From Botryosphaeria dothidea (lineage: Eukaryota; Ascomycota; Dothideomycetes; Botryosphaeriales; Botryosphaeriaceae), in NCBI GenBank assembly GCA_011503125.2, contig WWBZ02000001.1:5146001-5210000 (forward strand): a stretch of DNA of 64,000 nucleotides, in the 5' to 3' direction. Within the stretch, counting starts at the first letter, position 1, and each line of letters begins with the position of its first letter. A program made the translations under genes and the position numbers. Below the pieces are notes generated by a model that was not told the DNA's origin, ran no database searches, and saw only the letters and a program-made list of their open reading frames with translations. Of this stretch, positions 53,682 to 63,673 are shown in pieces.

Positions 53682-55640
53682 ATTCCGATAAACCTATCGA
53701 AGTAGAAACTAATATATTAGGATTCGCCCTCGGAGTATATCTTAGCTAGCCTAATAATTAAGGCAGATAGTACCTAATCGCGTTTTACTCTAGGAAGTTC
53801 ACACCGGCAGAGCTTAATTACGATACTTATAATAAAGAACTCTTAGCTATCGTCTTAGTATTTAAGTAATAGAGATACTATTTTAAAGAAGCTAGCTATT
53901 AGATAGTAGTATATTACGATTATTAAAACCTTACGCGCTTTACTACGACTAAGGAGCTAAACCGACGATAGATTCGCTAGTTAGAAGAAATAGCTTCCTA
54001 CGATTTTAAGATTATATATAGAAAAGATATAGATAACGCCGCCGCTAACGCGCTTAGTAGAAGAATAGACTATATAGAAGGACGAATCGAGCCGTATTCT
54101 ATAGTATTCGTAGTAGATAGCGATAGATCGCTTACCCTTGCCAGACCGTCTTTCCTAATACTTCGTATTAAGTTAAACCTATAGTATTAGACGATCCGAG
54201 AAGTATACGTATAGGACTCCTTCGCGTAGGAACTTTTAGCGCTTAAGGACGACCCGCGTATTACTCGAGATAGGGAAGAAACGCTTCTCTTTAAAGGATT
54301 AATCTATATCCCGGTAAGACTGCGAGAAGTACTAGTTAAGAACATGCACGAAGCACCCGCGTATAGATATTAGGGCATCGATAGGATAACCGAAAGAATT
54401 ACACGAAACTTCTACTTCCCAGGGTTACGGAAGATAGTTTAGCGTATAGTCTCGCAATATAATCTTTATATTAGAAGCAAAGCTGCGACATACGCTCCGT
54501 ACGGACAACTATAACCCCTAGAAGTTCTAGAACGACTATAGTAATTAGTTACGCTAGACTTTATTACGAAGCTACTATAGTCGAAGAACTCGCTTATCGG
54601 AGTTAAGTACGACTCGATCCTAGTCTTTATCGACAGACTTACGAAGTACGCTTACTTCTTACCCTACCTCGAGGCATCGAATATAGAATAGCTAGCTTAT
54701 ACGTTCCTCCGATATATCTTCGCGGATTACGAAATACCGGAAGAACTAGTTTCGGATAGGGATAAGCTAATACGTTCTAAATTCTAGTAAACGCTTATAC
54801 GTTAACTTGGGGCTAAGAACAAACTCTCTATAACCGTACACCCGCAAACGGATAGTTAGATAGAACGGATAAACCGGACTCTCGAATAATATCTCCGCTA
54901 TTTCGTTAACTACCTATAGGACGATTAGGCTATATAGCTACCTATAGTATAGTTCGCCTATAATAGCGCTAAATAAGAGTTAACTAACGTATCCCCGTTC
55001 TTTGCTAAACTATAGATTCGAACTAGACGCGTATAGAGAAGCTATTCTAAGTCGAAAATTGGCTTAGTAAGGTATTCTTAAAGCCGAGCAGCTAAAAGAA
55101 CTATATAAAGCTATTAGTCTCGACCTCGAGCATATACGAATTATAATATCTAAGTACTATAATAGACGGCACTAGGCGGCACCGAACCTTAAGAGGGGGG
55201 ATAAAGTATACCTCCTTACAAAAAACATTAAATCGAAATAACTAAGCGATAAATTAGATTTTAAGAAAACCGGTCTATTCGAAATTTTAGAAAGACTCGG
55301 AAACGTTACGTATCGACTCAAATTGCCAACAACGACACGGATAAATTCCACCTTTTACGTAGTATTACTCGAGCTAGTACTAGAAAACGCTATAATCTTA
55401 GAAACTCTAGAAGAGATAATCCTAGAAAACCTAGATGCCGAAGAAGACGAATACCCAGTCGAGAAGATCTTAGACTACAAAAGATTCGGACATCAGCTTA
55501 AATATCTTATTAAATGGGAAGGATATAGAAACGAGGATAACCAATAGGTACCAAAGGACGACATACACCCAGATCTCGTTATAGAATTCCATCGCCAAAA
55601 TCCTGATCTCCCACGGAAACGAGGTCGTCCCCGAACGAGA
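53682..55640 (+). pseudogene. RIP-degraded pol, second part: RNase H, integrase and chromodomain
   Basis: Immediately after the LINE A duplication the frame resumes with PIEVETNILGFALGVYLS (RNase H start, catalytic Asp changed to Asn by a TpG-to-TpA change). The integrase zinc-binding region lies near 54330-54500 with its Cys and His partly Tyr. The core lies near 54540-54700 (LDFITKLL; VFIDRLTKYAYFLPY). A chromodomain closes the frame: YPVEKILDYKRFGHQLKYLI followed by KWEGYRNEDNQ, at about 55455-55545. The stop at 55545 (TAG) replaces the tryptophan expected in the conserved chromodomain helix. CpA/TpG content returns to normal soon after. Confidence 0.88.
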
Positions 55641-55755
55641 ACAACGGGAAACCCTCAAGGAAGGGAGACAAACGAGCAGAATTCATAGGCTTAGGAGAAC
55701 GCGAAGACTTCGCATTAGCCATAGGTTCGCCGGCAGATTCGGTAGACACAGCCAC

Positions 55756-56040
55756 CTACGGCGCAGCAGGATCCACCGTCTCGTGACGTGGCCGCTTTAA
55801 CGCGGACGGACCCTTAGAATTTTCAGGGTCAGGAAGGCCCCCAGACGAGCTAGAAGCCTCAGCCCTCTCAAGCTCCTCGAGCGTCTCGAAACCCTCACGA
55901 ATCATACGAGAACGACGCTCCTTTAAGAAACGCTGCTGTTTACGAAGGCGCTCTAGCTTGGCGGTTGCCAGCTGAAGAGCAGCAAAGGTCGCGCTCTCCT
56001 CCGCCTCCAAACGCGCCTGCGCCCGATCAAGCTTATCCAC
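55756..56040 (-). CDS. Antisense coiled-coil ORF in the 3' region of the Gypsy element
   Basis: A 94-codon minus-strand frame with an ATG start, lying between the chromodomain end and the 3' LTR and opposite to pol. It begins MDKLDRAQARLEAEESATFA and continues as a highly charged heptad-like helix (KLERLRKQQRFLKERRSRMI; FETLEELERAE), then a Ser/Pro-rich tail with a basic patch (KRPRHE). Short proteins of this coiled-coil type recur in fungal genomes near Gypsy elements in my recollection; function unknown. The region shows little RIP, in contrast to the adjacent pol. Whether it is translated is unknown. Confidence 0.5.
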   Translation of the reverse strand: MDKLDRAQARLEAEESATFAALQLATAKLERLRKQQRFLKERRSRMIREGFETLEELERAEASSSSGGLPDPENSKGPSALKRPRHETVDPAAP

Positions 56041-56263
56041 TAGAAAGGGGAATCATCTCAACCCCGTTTAAGAGGATGTCCCGGAGTTGTCGTTTACGAG
56101 AAAGGGTAGAACGATGCTGCTTAGCAGGACGAGGAACGTCTTCGCCACCATCAGGACAAGCGCGCTTTAGAGTTATTACGGAAAGACTTACGGAAGGAAG
56201 AACCAAGGAGCCCACTAAGGAAGATATACGAAAAACGGAGAAATCTTCGGGCCGAAGATCCTT

Positions 56264-56277
56264 AAGGGGGGGGATAG
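56264..56277 (+). other. Polypurine tract of the Gypsy element
   Basis: aaggggggggatag directly abuts the 3' LTR, the expected place for the plus-strand primer. Confidence 0.8.
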
Positions 56278-56721
56278 TGTTACGGCGCAGCCTCCACAGG
56301 AACATAGAAAGAGAAGATGGGGGAGCCCGCAGAGAGAACCCCACTAAGGGAAGGGGAAAGGCGCCACGTGACCCCGCACGTGAGCCCCCACCAGGACCCA
56401 CATGTCGCCCTCTAAAGCCCGGGCGACATAGAGCAACTATCGCCCAGTATAGCCCCGGCGACATAGGGCAATACATAGATTATAGATAATCTCCTACGTG
56501 TATATAAACCACACTCCTTAGATAGCTTTGACCTTCGTGGTCAACTTTATAATAGAATTTGGACTCTATTGGTAACAAGGCCTTCGCACGCAGTGCTCAG
56601 TCTTCAGTCGTCTACTCGTTTCTCACGTACCTCTTCTTGTACCCACTCAAGGAAAACCCTTCGACAGGTTTCCACCCTCTTTGGTGTTTGGATCCTTAGA
56701 GGTAGAGGCCCGCTCGTTACA
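56278..56721 (+). repeat. 3' LTR of the Gypsy element
   Basis: 444 bp, colinear with the 5' LTR without indels. It ends about 108 bp upstream of the TATA-like box of the small secreted-protein gene and points toward it, so it could affect that gene. Confidence 0.97.
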
Positions 56722-56726
56722 TCCTG
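56722..56726 (+). repeat. Target-site duplication (right) of the Gypsy element, TCCTG
   Basis: Matches 40732-40736. Confidence 0.95.
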
Positions 56727-56828
56727 ACGGAAGCATACGGAAGCATACCTCATTTCCGACCCTTTTCCTGAGTGGCAGCGGCGATACATTTTACTTGTCT
56801 ATAGGAACCGCAGTCAAATTGTGCTTGT

Positions 56829-56838
56829 GTATAAAACC
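56829..56838 (+). promoter_or_regulatory. TATA-like box of the small secreted-protein gene
   Basis: gtataaaacc sits about 70 bp upstream of the ATG at 56902 and just downstream of the 3' LTR. A direct repeat ggaagcatac x2 lies at about 56730-56749. Confidence 0.5.
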
Positions 56839-56901
56839 GTTCTTCAAATTCTTCAGATCATCAAGCAAAAGTTCCTCGCGGATGCAAAAAGAAAATTTAT
56901 C

Positions 56902-57303
56902 ATGCGCTGTTTTCCGATCCTTCTCTTTCTCTCTACCTTAGTGTTTGCAGCTCCCCCGTCTGCTATGGACGTCAAACAACTCCAGCGTCGTGACTTTTGC
57001 GGCGAAACTTGCATCCAGGATTCCCCATTTGGCTGCTCTTGTTGCAATCCCGACAAGAAGGTCGTAGTCACAGACGTCTGCTTGGACGGAAATCAAAACA
57101 TCATTGCCGCCGATTCTGACGGTCAGTGCACCAAATGTCCTGAAGCTGTAAGTGAATGGATCCCAAACACTCCAGCACTGGCTAAAGCGTTGCCTAGGTG
57201 AATTACAAAGGAACATGCTACGTACTGCCATCACTTTACCCCTTAACTTATTCAAACTGGGACTAACGTGGAACAGCGTATTTGGGGTTGCGCAAACCTG
57301 TAA
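56902..57303 (+). CDS. Small cysteine-rich secreted protein; last exon invaded by a solo LTR
   Basis: Exon 1 (56902-57147) encodes 82 residues with a signal peptide (MRCFPILLFLSTLVFA) and a short pro-like part with dibasic RR. A cysteine-rich domain follows with eight Cys in FCGETC, FGCSCC, VC and QCTKC. A canonical intron is predicted at 57148-57276 (GTAAGT donor, CTAAC branch site, CAG acceptor). Exon 2 contributes about seven residues with a further Cys before it runs into the solo LTR at 57299. The first TAA inside the LTR (57301-57303) ends the frame, giving about 90 residues. Without splicing the frame stops at 57201. The insertion therefore replaces only the last few residues and the 3' UTR. 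No family recognised; small secreted cysteine-rich proteins often act outside the cell as effectors or antimicrobials, which is inference. Confidence 0.6.
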
Positions 57304-57789
57304 CGAGCGGGCCTCTGCCTCTAAGGATCCAAACACCAAAGAGGGAGAAAACCTGTCGAGGGTTTTCCTTGAGTGGGTACAAGAAGAGGTACGTGAGGAA
57401 CGAGTAGACGACTGAAGACTGAGCACTGTGTGCGAAGGCCTTGTTACCAATAGAGTCCAAATTCTATTGTGAAGTTCTATTGTTGAAGTTGACCACGAAG
57501 GTCAAAGCTATCTAAGGAGTGTGGTTTATATATACGTAGGAGATTGTCTACAATCTATGTGCTCAGTTGATAGAGCGCGATCAGTTGGCCTTGGCAACTG
57601 ATCGAGGGTTGCTAACTGAGCGTACCAGCTCAGTTGGCTCTATCTGCTCAGTTGGCCTTGGCAACTGAGCGGGTGGGTCCAACTGATCGCGAGGGTCACG
57701 TGACCTCGGATCCTTATGACTCCGACTTCTGTCGTTCCCTGCGGGGCTGATCCTCAACTTCCTCAACCTGTGGAGGCTGCGCCGTAACA
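57299..57789 (-). repeat. Solo LTR of a related Gypsy family
   Basis: 491 bp, reversed: it begins tgtaacgagcgggcctctgcc (complement of the LTR 3' end) and ends gaggctgcgccgtaaca. A perfect 5-bp duplication AAACC flanks it (57294-57298 and 57790-57794). The R/U5 half is nearly identical to the LTRs at 40737 and 56278. The distal U3 part instead holds two long palindromes, gatcagttg/caactgatc and gctcagttg/caactgagc, around a ccttgg loop (57570-57675). Very little RIP is visible. Confidence 0.92.
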
Positions 57790-58213
57790 AAACCGTAATG
57801 CTTCGTAGCGGACATCTTAACTCAGATGGCATGATCGAATGAAAATTAGAGAGCTTTGGTAGACAGTTTCTTGCAAATACATCTACTCAATGATGTGACA
57901 ATATGAAGTTTGCACGAGTGCTCCGCGAACCACTTAGTATACATCTTGGTAGAAAAGGTCGGTCTTTGTGATCCATAAGTAAACTTTTATCTCCTGAAGC
58001 TTGTCATATTTAAGTATACTATTCGCTTGTACAGAGAGGTGCTGCTGCCAGCGGTCAGCGCCAAATACGAATCCTAGTCAGGACTGCCATAAGGAGTGGA
58101 AGCATTTATCCGGATAGCTTTGTTACTAGAAACGTAGAACATTCACGTCCGGACGGATAATTTGATTCTCCATAGTAGTTCTACTATTTCTGGCTCGTTT
58201 ATGGGGATTTCGT

Positions 58214-58250
58214 ATTCGGCACTGACCGTCGGCTGCAGCACCCCTCTGTA
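58214..58250 (+). repeat. 37-bp dispersed repeat, copy 2 (compare 33581-33617)
   Basis: 32 of 37 positions match; all five differences are transitions. Confidence 0.5.
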
Positions 58251-58641
58251 GGCTCGAGTTTCTCGGTCCTTCTAAATTAAAGTATTCGGCATCCGTTTCG
58301 TGCCGCACCTTCCCGACTATTCTTACCGTTGCGTAAGCTTAATCGGGAACGACATTTGGCTGGAACTCTGGTGACTGAATGCTATGCTTAGCATTTTCCT
58401 GGTGCATACGGCCTCGCCACCAATATAATTAGAACTGACCTCGGGGACCTCGAGAAATCCAATGGCCTCCGTCCGATTTGCCTCTTTATGTTTCTGGGTA
58501 TTGTTCGTCTACATTAGAGTTCAATTAAAGGAAAAGCGAAGCCTAAATCGTATGAGGCGAAAGGTAGTCTCAGCCAAGAATGATGCGGCTTAACGGCCTC
58601 GTTATCAGCGGCGGTGAAGCTGGGACGGCTGCTCACTCCAA

Positions 58642-58693
58642 GCATAGAAGGCCAACCTTCTACTCTTATTCCGCTTAGTATGATTGACTTATC
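58642..58693 (+). repeat. Short diverged repeat, copy 1 (compare 59637-59686)
   Basis: Both copies contain gcatagaagg, a palindromic accttct and a shared tccgctt, and end in ttatc. Origin unknown. Confidence 0.4.
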
Positions 58694-59636
58694 ACGCATA
58701 ACCGTAATTGTTTATATTCTTGTTGAGAGTATGCATGCCTGCTCATTCACTTCGCCGCACTCAATGGTGGCACGTCCTTTTGACCGTAAATTTTAACAGT
58801 CCTGCCACGCAAATTCAAAAGGCGCGCAATCCACAGTCGGCCGAGATGAAGACGCTGAGGGAGGCATCTTGACTGGAACTCCAGCGCAAACGGATACTGC
58901 ATATGCGTCCAAAAATGCTTATCGCTCGACGGCTGAGAAACTTGCTGGTAAACACATTAGAAGTACCTGTAGAATGCTACTCCGCTGTTGACAAATCCGC
59001 CGAACCTTCTATTATATCAAACATTATCGAGTGCTTTAATACACATTGGATAGCTTTATCCCATTGTCCCAATCGAGCTTCATGAACTTGCAAACTGTTT
59101 CTTTGCTTCTTTTGTATGGGTGAGAGGAGGGATGGTATCATTGGCTACGGAGCACCACGGTCCAAGTTATACCACATGAAGACTAGCGTTGCGGCAACCA
59201 AACTCAATCAACAGCCCGAGCCCACCCAACGATAGTCCTCATCATACATTACCATGCGCGCCTCCATGGACAAGAAACCAAGGCAACGGTAGTTGCCATA
59301 TCGCTTTGTGAGTAATATCTTGATGAAATTTCTGCTGCTCTTGCTGACAATCGCAATCCTCGTCCTCAGTGATCCTGTCGGTCTTAGTTCGAACAATGGA
59401 CTCCCCTCAAATCTCCAAACCAGCCTCAAAGCTGTCCGAGTGGCTCAGCTGCACGTCGTTATTTGGATGTCTTTCCCCGAGATTCATCCAAGCGAACCCA
59501 ACGCCCTTTCCCGGCCCCTTTCTCTGATCATTATCCTCGGTTTCTCGCCGTTTTCTCACCAATCCTTGGATGAATCCATTCGGTTTTGCAATATCGTAGA
59601 ATATATACTATCACCGACCATAAGTCTCTTATCCGA

Positions 59637-59686
59637 GCATAGAAGGTTCACCTTCTATTATCTCCGCTTGGTGTAGTTGGTTTATC
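59637..59686 (+). repeat. Short diverged repeat, copy 2 (compare 58642-58693)
   Basis: Same orientation as copy 1, about 1 kb apart; differences are largely transitions plus a 2-bp length change. Confidence 0.4.
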
Positions 59687-60401
59687 TTCATTGTTCGCCG
59701 TGATTTTCGGTCGACCTCTTAATCGGACTTTACAATGTTGGAAGTCCGGATTTAGTGAATTAAGACTGCTTTGATGCCCGGCAAAGTCCAAAAAGCTAAA
59801 AGCCTGAATCCGGTAAGCAGCCTGGCAGAATGTTTCCCCACGTGACGTTGATAAATGATGCCTTAATCGAGTTGTTCGCCCGGTGGATGCCTGAATTTCA
59901 CCGGCCGAATTCCCGCCGCCGCGTTGCCGGATTGCCGCCTTCCGCCCTCCGCTCTGCGGCTCGGCGCGCACCAGTTTGCCGCCAGGCAGGATTCTGCCAC
60001 CCTCAAGGATTCTGCCGGTGTGACCACTTAGCGCCCTAAACCAAAAGGTCGTAATCATACACGCTCCAAGCTGCGCCTGCATAACAATACTGACCGGACT
60101 CTGCCGAACACTTTGACCTTTGCCCCACTACAACTGAGTGATCGGCAGAATTGGCTGGAACTGCTGAAATGGCGGGAAACGGCGCTTGGATATTGCTCGC
60201 CACGTCGTCCTGTCGTATGCCCATGTATTGTATCCTTATTTAAACGCTTGCAACCACTCTCTACTGGCTCTGTATCACAAGCTTCTTACCCTCAACCCAA
60301 TGCAAGCTTCTCTCTTCTACTCGAGCTCGAACTTCTCCCGATCCGAGCTCATTCTTCTCTAATCCGCACCCTATTGCGCAATCGCGTGCCTGTCTATCAT
60401 T

Positions 60402-63244
60402 ATGGCACCTCGCAAAAGGAGAAGACTTGAAGGAGTGGATAACAGCGACATCTTCCGTCCTTCTGATGCTAAACGCTCGAGAACGGACAAGCCCGAGAGA
60501 CTCCGTGAAGGATACGAGAAGATCCATGCAACCTTAATCGAGCGATGGAAGGAGTAAGTGCCCCATTGTCTATTTATATCATATGTTCTAATGTCCTTAA
60601 AGGTTTGAAGCGGAACTTATTCGTACCATGACCGACGGTCAGAAGAACAACTATGTGTCTGACCTTGAAAAGGCTCCAGACATGGATACTCTTGAGCGGT
60701 TCTTCCAGTTTTTGGCCAGAAATTATCCTGGACGATCTGATACACGAATGAGTGTTGAGACCTTGAAAAGGGATTGGTTCTTCCTCAGGAAGCTCGTGAG
60801 GCTTAGAACTGGGTATAAGTATGAGGAAGACGAAAACAGGAGCTTATTCCAGGTAATACTGAAATAATTATCCCTTAAGCAGCAGAGACGTTAATATTTT
60901 TTTTTAGTACATCGAAAGCCTCGTTCGTACAGAGGGAATTAGAGTCGATGCCTCTCCGAAAGGGCTGGCTACCTTTGATGTCGTCTCCGATGTTCTCTAT
61001 TTTTTATGGGTTTGCGACGAGAATGTTTTCCACCACCCTCGAGTACGCGTTCAGCTGGCTTTCGGTATCCTACTTTCTGCCTTTACTGGTATCCGTCCCG
61101 GAGAAATCGTTGAAACAAGCTTCCGCCGAGGATCTAATGATGGCCTCAAGTATAAGGACGTCGAGATTTTGGTAACTCGAAATGATGGTATTTCACTTAG
61201 AGTCAAACGGAGGCTTAAGAAGGGTAGACGATATGATCCTACCGGAATGTACGTATTGCGGCACGTAGACCCCAAACGAAACTAACTCTAATATTAGAAC
61301 CTGGAAAACTTTCAAACAGAAGCCGTCGAAGCGTTCAGTCTGTCTTGTAACATACTTCCTCGCTCTTGCGGTCGCTGACGGCGCCATAAACATGGACATG
61401 ATCCGGACCGCAACCAAGAAAATTCCCGCCAGTGCGAATGCTGCAACCATTAAATTTGGTTCACGAATAGCGGAAATGCCTCTCATACGCGCACTGGACG
61501 ACATGAAGCAGGGTATATCATCAGAGAAGATTCTCAGCTACTCCGTTTGGAACAATATGTTAGTAGAACTTGGCAGAAGAGCTGGTTACCAGGAGCCCCT
61601 AACCTCTTACTGCTTCAGACGAGGTTTAGGCAATGCTTTAGACAGTAAGGAAGTTGATTCTTCGGCAATGTTGCAAGTTTATACTGACCAAGGTCTTAGA
61701 AAAGGTTACTGCGGCCGAGCGTCAGGCCGAAATGGGACACGTCAACGAGCGCTTATTCCAACACTACATTTCGAGAACCAACGGAATCGACTCTCAGGCT
61801 ATCATGATGGGCGAAGAGCAAGACAATAGCTTAATCGACTTTGTCCGCTCCATGAATTTGCACAGAGACATTCGGGCACCTAATCCAAAATCACTTGCGG
61901 CTTCTGGCTCCCGGGCACCACCCAGCGCGTACTCCCGCACCGAGTCCATGAAACGTTACATTGAGCAACAAAAAGAAGCAAAGCAGAAATATCAGGATTT
62001 TTTTCAGACGCAGTATCTCGATCCATCTCTCCCCGATTCCGATGAGACGTCCTCAGATGATGAAGAGTTCTCGTACATGGTTGCAAAAGACATACCACGT
62101 GTGGTTCCGAAACCGTCCAGACATCTGGAAACACTGTTGAAGTACGACAAGGCCAGAGCTCAGGTAGCGATGAATTTCTACCCGGCGGAGAAGAAAGAAG
62201 CAGATGACTTCCTTTCGCTCGTTGAAGCCGTACAACCCTTGGCTGAGATGGCAAATCCACGACCTTGGCATGGCTCTTACCCATTGACATCTGGAAGTGA
62301 CACGTGCACATGGTGTGCGAATGAGTATACCAGCAAGTATGTCTTTACTCTCTAGAGGTCTACCTTCGTAGCACTGATAAGATTGCAGTGCCGGCCGAAC
62401 CAAGTTTAATGCTCATCTGCTTTCTTGCCATAAGACGCACTGGATGAAGCAGAAGAAAAAGTATTTCGATTACCCTCTCTGGAAGAAGCCCGAGACACCC
62501 AGTATGGCGTGCTTAGATATACAACCTTCGTCTATTTCCGAAACTGTCGTTGCAGTGGTTCACAGGCTCAGGCAGTCTAGGTGCCAATGGAAAGGATGTC
62601 AGCATGACTTCGTAGACAAGTCAGTCAACGCAATTGCACAACACATCAGTGGCCACAGCTACAATCGCGGAAAGCGCTGTCGGTGGAGTGGCTGTTATGT
62701 CGGTGCTTCCGACCCGAGACAGTTGAGCGCTCACATGCTCAATACCCACGGTATTTTTTCCAACTACACACTTCCAGACCAAGCGTTCTATTGCCACCAG
62801 TGCGCAGAATGGTCAGAGTCTTTATACTCATGGGACAAACACTGTGAAGAGCACGTGGAAAAATTGAAGGACCGTTTCTGTGGGAGAATCTGCCGGGAAC
62901 ACGTAGTAATCTGTGCTGCGTTGTGTCCATTCTGTCTGGGGAAATCAGGCACACCATTAGAACGGTACCGTCAGTTCACAGGTAATGACGCCAAACTACA
63001 CATTCTCAAACATATCTCTGACCTCGGTAACCTTACCTATGAATGCCCATATCCTCTATGTAATGAGACAATTGCTGGACTAGAAGGGGCAAAAAAACAC
63101 ATTACAGATGTGCATGGCATTGGTATGGAGGTACACGAGAGACCTAAGATGGAGTATGTATCCAGAGAAGAAAGAAGGGACAACGATACAGTTAGTAATG
63201 CATTGAAGGAGACCGATAGTGATGAGGTGGTCCTGATTTTATGA
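60402..63244 (+). CDS. DUF3435 (tyrosine-recombinase-like, Starship-captain family) protein with C-terminal zinc fingers
   Basis: Six exons, 60402-60553, 60603-60852, 60908-61248, 61298-61644, 61700-62336 and 62389-63244, give an uninterrupted 860-residue protein. Introns are 49-55 nt and each restores conserved sequence. The N-terminus is basic (MAPRKRRRLEG). The DUF3435 core runs from about residue 90 to 400. It has AFTGIRPGEIVE with Arg197, TSYCFRRGLGNALD with Tyr352 and Arg355/356, and AEMGHVNERLFQHYIS with His377 and Tyr386, a spacing consistent with a tyrosine-recombinase R...R...Y active site. An acidic linker (DSDETSSDDEE) follows. Zinc fingers begin with Cys566, Cys569, His585, His590, then CQWKGC...HISGH, CRWSGC...HMLNTH, CHQC...H, CPFC and CPYPLC...HITDVH. 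DUF3435 is the family of the captains that move giant Starship transposons; many such fungal proteins are annotated as 'FluG domain'. Unlike its neighbours it shows no RIP. It may instead be a domesticated or DNA-binding relative. Confidence 0.8.
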
Positions 63245-63272
63245 CTACTATATCTAGGACGGAAGTTTTATA

Positions 63273-63500
63273 TGTTACGGTTTGAACCCTGAAGGTGCCT
63301 TGGATGATTCCTGCGGCAAGACCCTGGGTCGAGAGGACCCTAAAGCTCAACAAGAAAACCCTACAACTCGGTACCAGTAAAAGAGAACTTAGAAGGATAT
63401 ATAAAGACCTTGTCTTTACTCGAATCTCGCTTTCTTTTCTTTTTAGCTTAGTCTTCTCGTAGATAGCAATGCCACTGCATTTCCGCGAGTGCACCGGATG
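63273..63500 (+). repeat. LTR-like fragment starting TGTTACGG
   Basis: Begins with the same TGTTACGG as the other LTRs, 29 bp after the DUF3435 stop. It has a TATA-like atatataaag near 63397-63406 and a T/C-rich stretch. An ATG at 63470 opens a short frame (MPLHFRECTGCKPSH) that runs into RIP-like sequence. Neither an end nor a duplication was found. Tentative. Confidence 0.35.
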
Positions 63501-63504
63501 CAAG

Positions 63505-63673
63505 CCATCACATTATATTTATATAATTACCTTAAAGTGCTCTATTTTAGCTAGCCTATATTGTTTATATCCTCCTATTATTAACTAATAGTTATAATCT
63601 ATAGAACTAGAGGCCTTCTAAAAGGAAAGAGTGCACCATTAGCGCCATAGTAGACTTTTATAGACGGCTTAGA
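63505..63673. repeat. AT-rich RIP-mutated transposon debris
   Basis: TpA-rich, CpA/TpG-poor sequence (ttagctagcctatatt..., ctatagaactagaggcc) like the internal part of the large element; family not identifiable. Confidence 0.55.

Larger units (their letters stand above)
40737..56721 (+). mobile_element. Full-length Ty3/Gypsy chromodomain LTR retrotransposon, RIP-degraded, with two nested LINEs
   Basis: Two 444-bp LTRs (40737-41180 and 56278-56721) begin TGTTACGG and end CGTTACA. They are flanked by a perfect 5-bp duplication TCCTG (40732-40736 and 56722-56726). Without the nested LINE the element is about 7.6 kb. Order on the plus strand: gag relic with CCHC spacing, protease, reverse transcriptase (interrupted at 45330), RNase H, integrase, chromodomain, antisense ORF, polypurine tract, 3' LTR. 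Protease-RT-RNaseH-integrase order plus a chromodomain defines chromodomain-containing Ty3/Gypsy elements. Nearly every CpA and TpG in the internal part is converted to TpA, filling the frames with TAG stops, so it is non-autonomous. The LTRs differ at 15 positions by my count, all transitions, 14 of them in CpA/TpG context. Confidence 0.95.
57795..60401. other. Gene-poor stretch with decayed repeats, upstream of the DUF3435 gene
   Basis: No supportable complete gene over 2.6 kb. It holds a diverged copy of the 37-bp repeat (58214-58250) and two diverged copies of a 50-52-bp motif containing agaagg..accttct (58642-58693 and 59637-59686). A GC-rich patch lies at 59880-60020. A frame from 59323 starts with a signal-peptide-like MKFLLLLLTIAILVLS but has no further support. 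TATTTAAA near 60237-60244 may be the TATA box of the gene at 60402. Confidence 0.5.

Noticed and set aside
59323..59676. Signal-peptide-like frame starting MKFLLLLLTIAILVLS
   Set aside because: Only the first 16 residues look like a signal; the remainder has no motif and overlaps a decayed repeat. Possibly a dead secreted-protein gene, but not supportable.
57795..60401. A defined left border of a Starship element
   Set aside because: No insertion-site repeat or terminal inverted repeat could be recognised by eye; needs comparison with an empty site.
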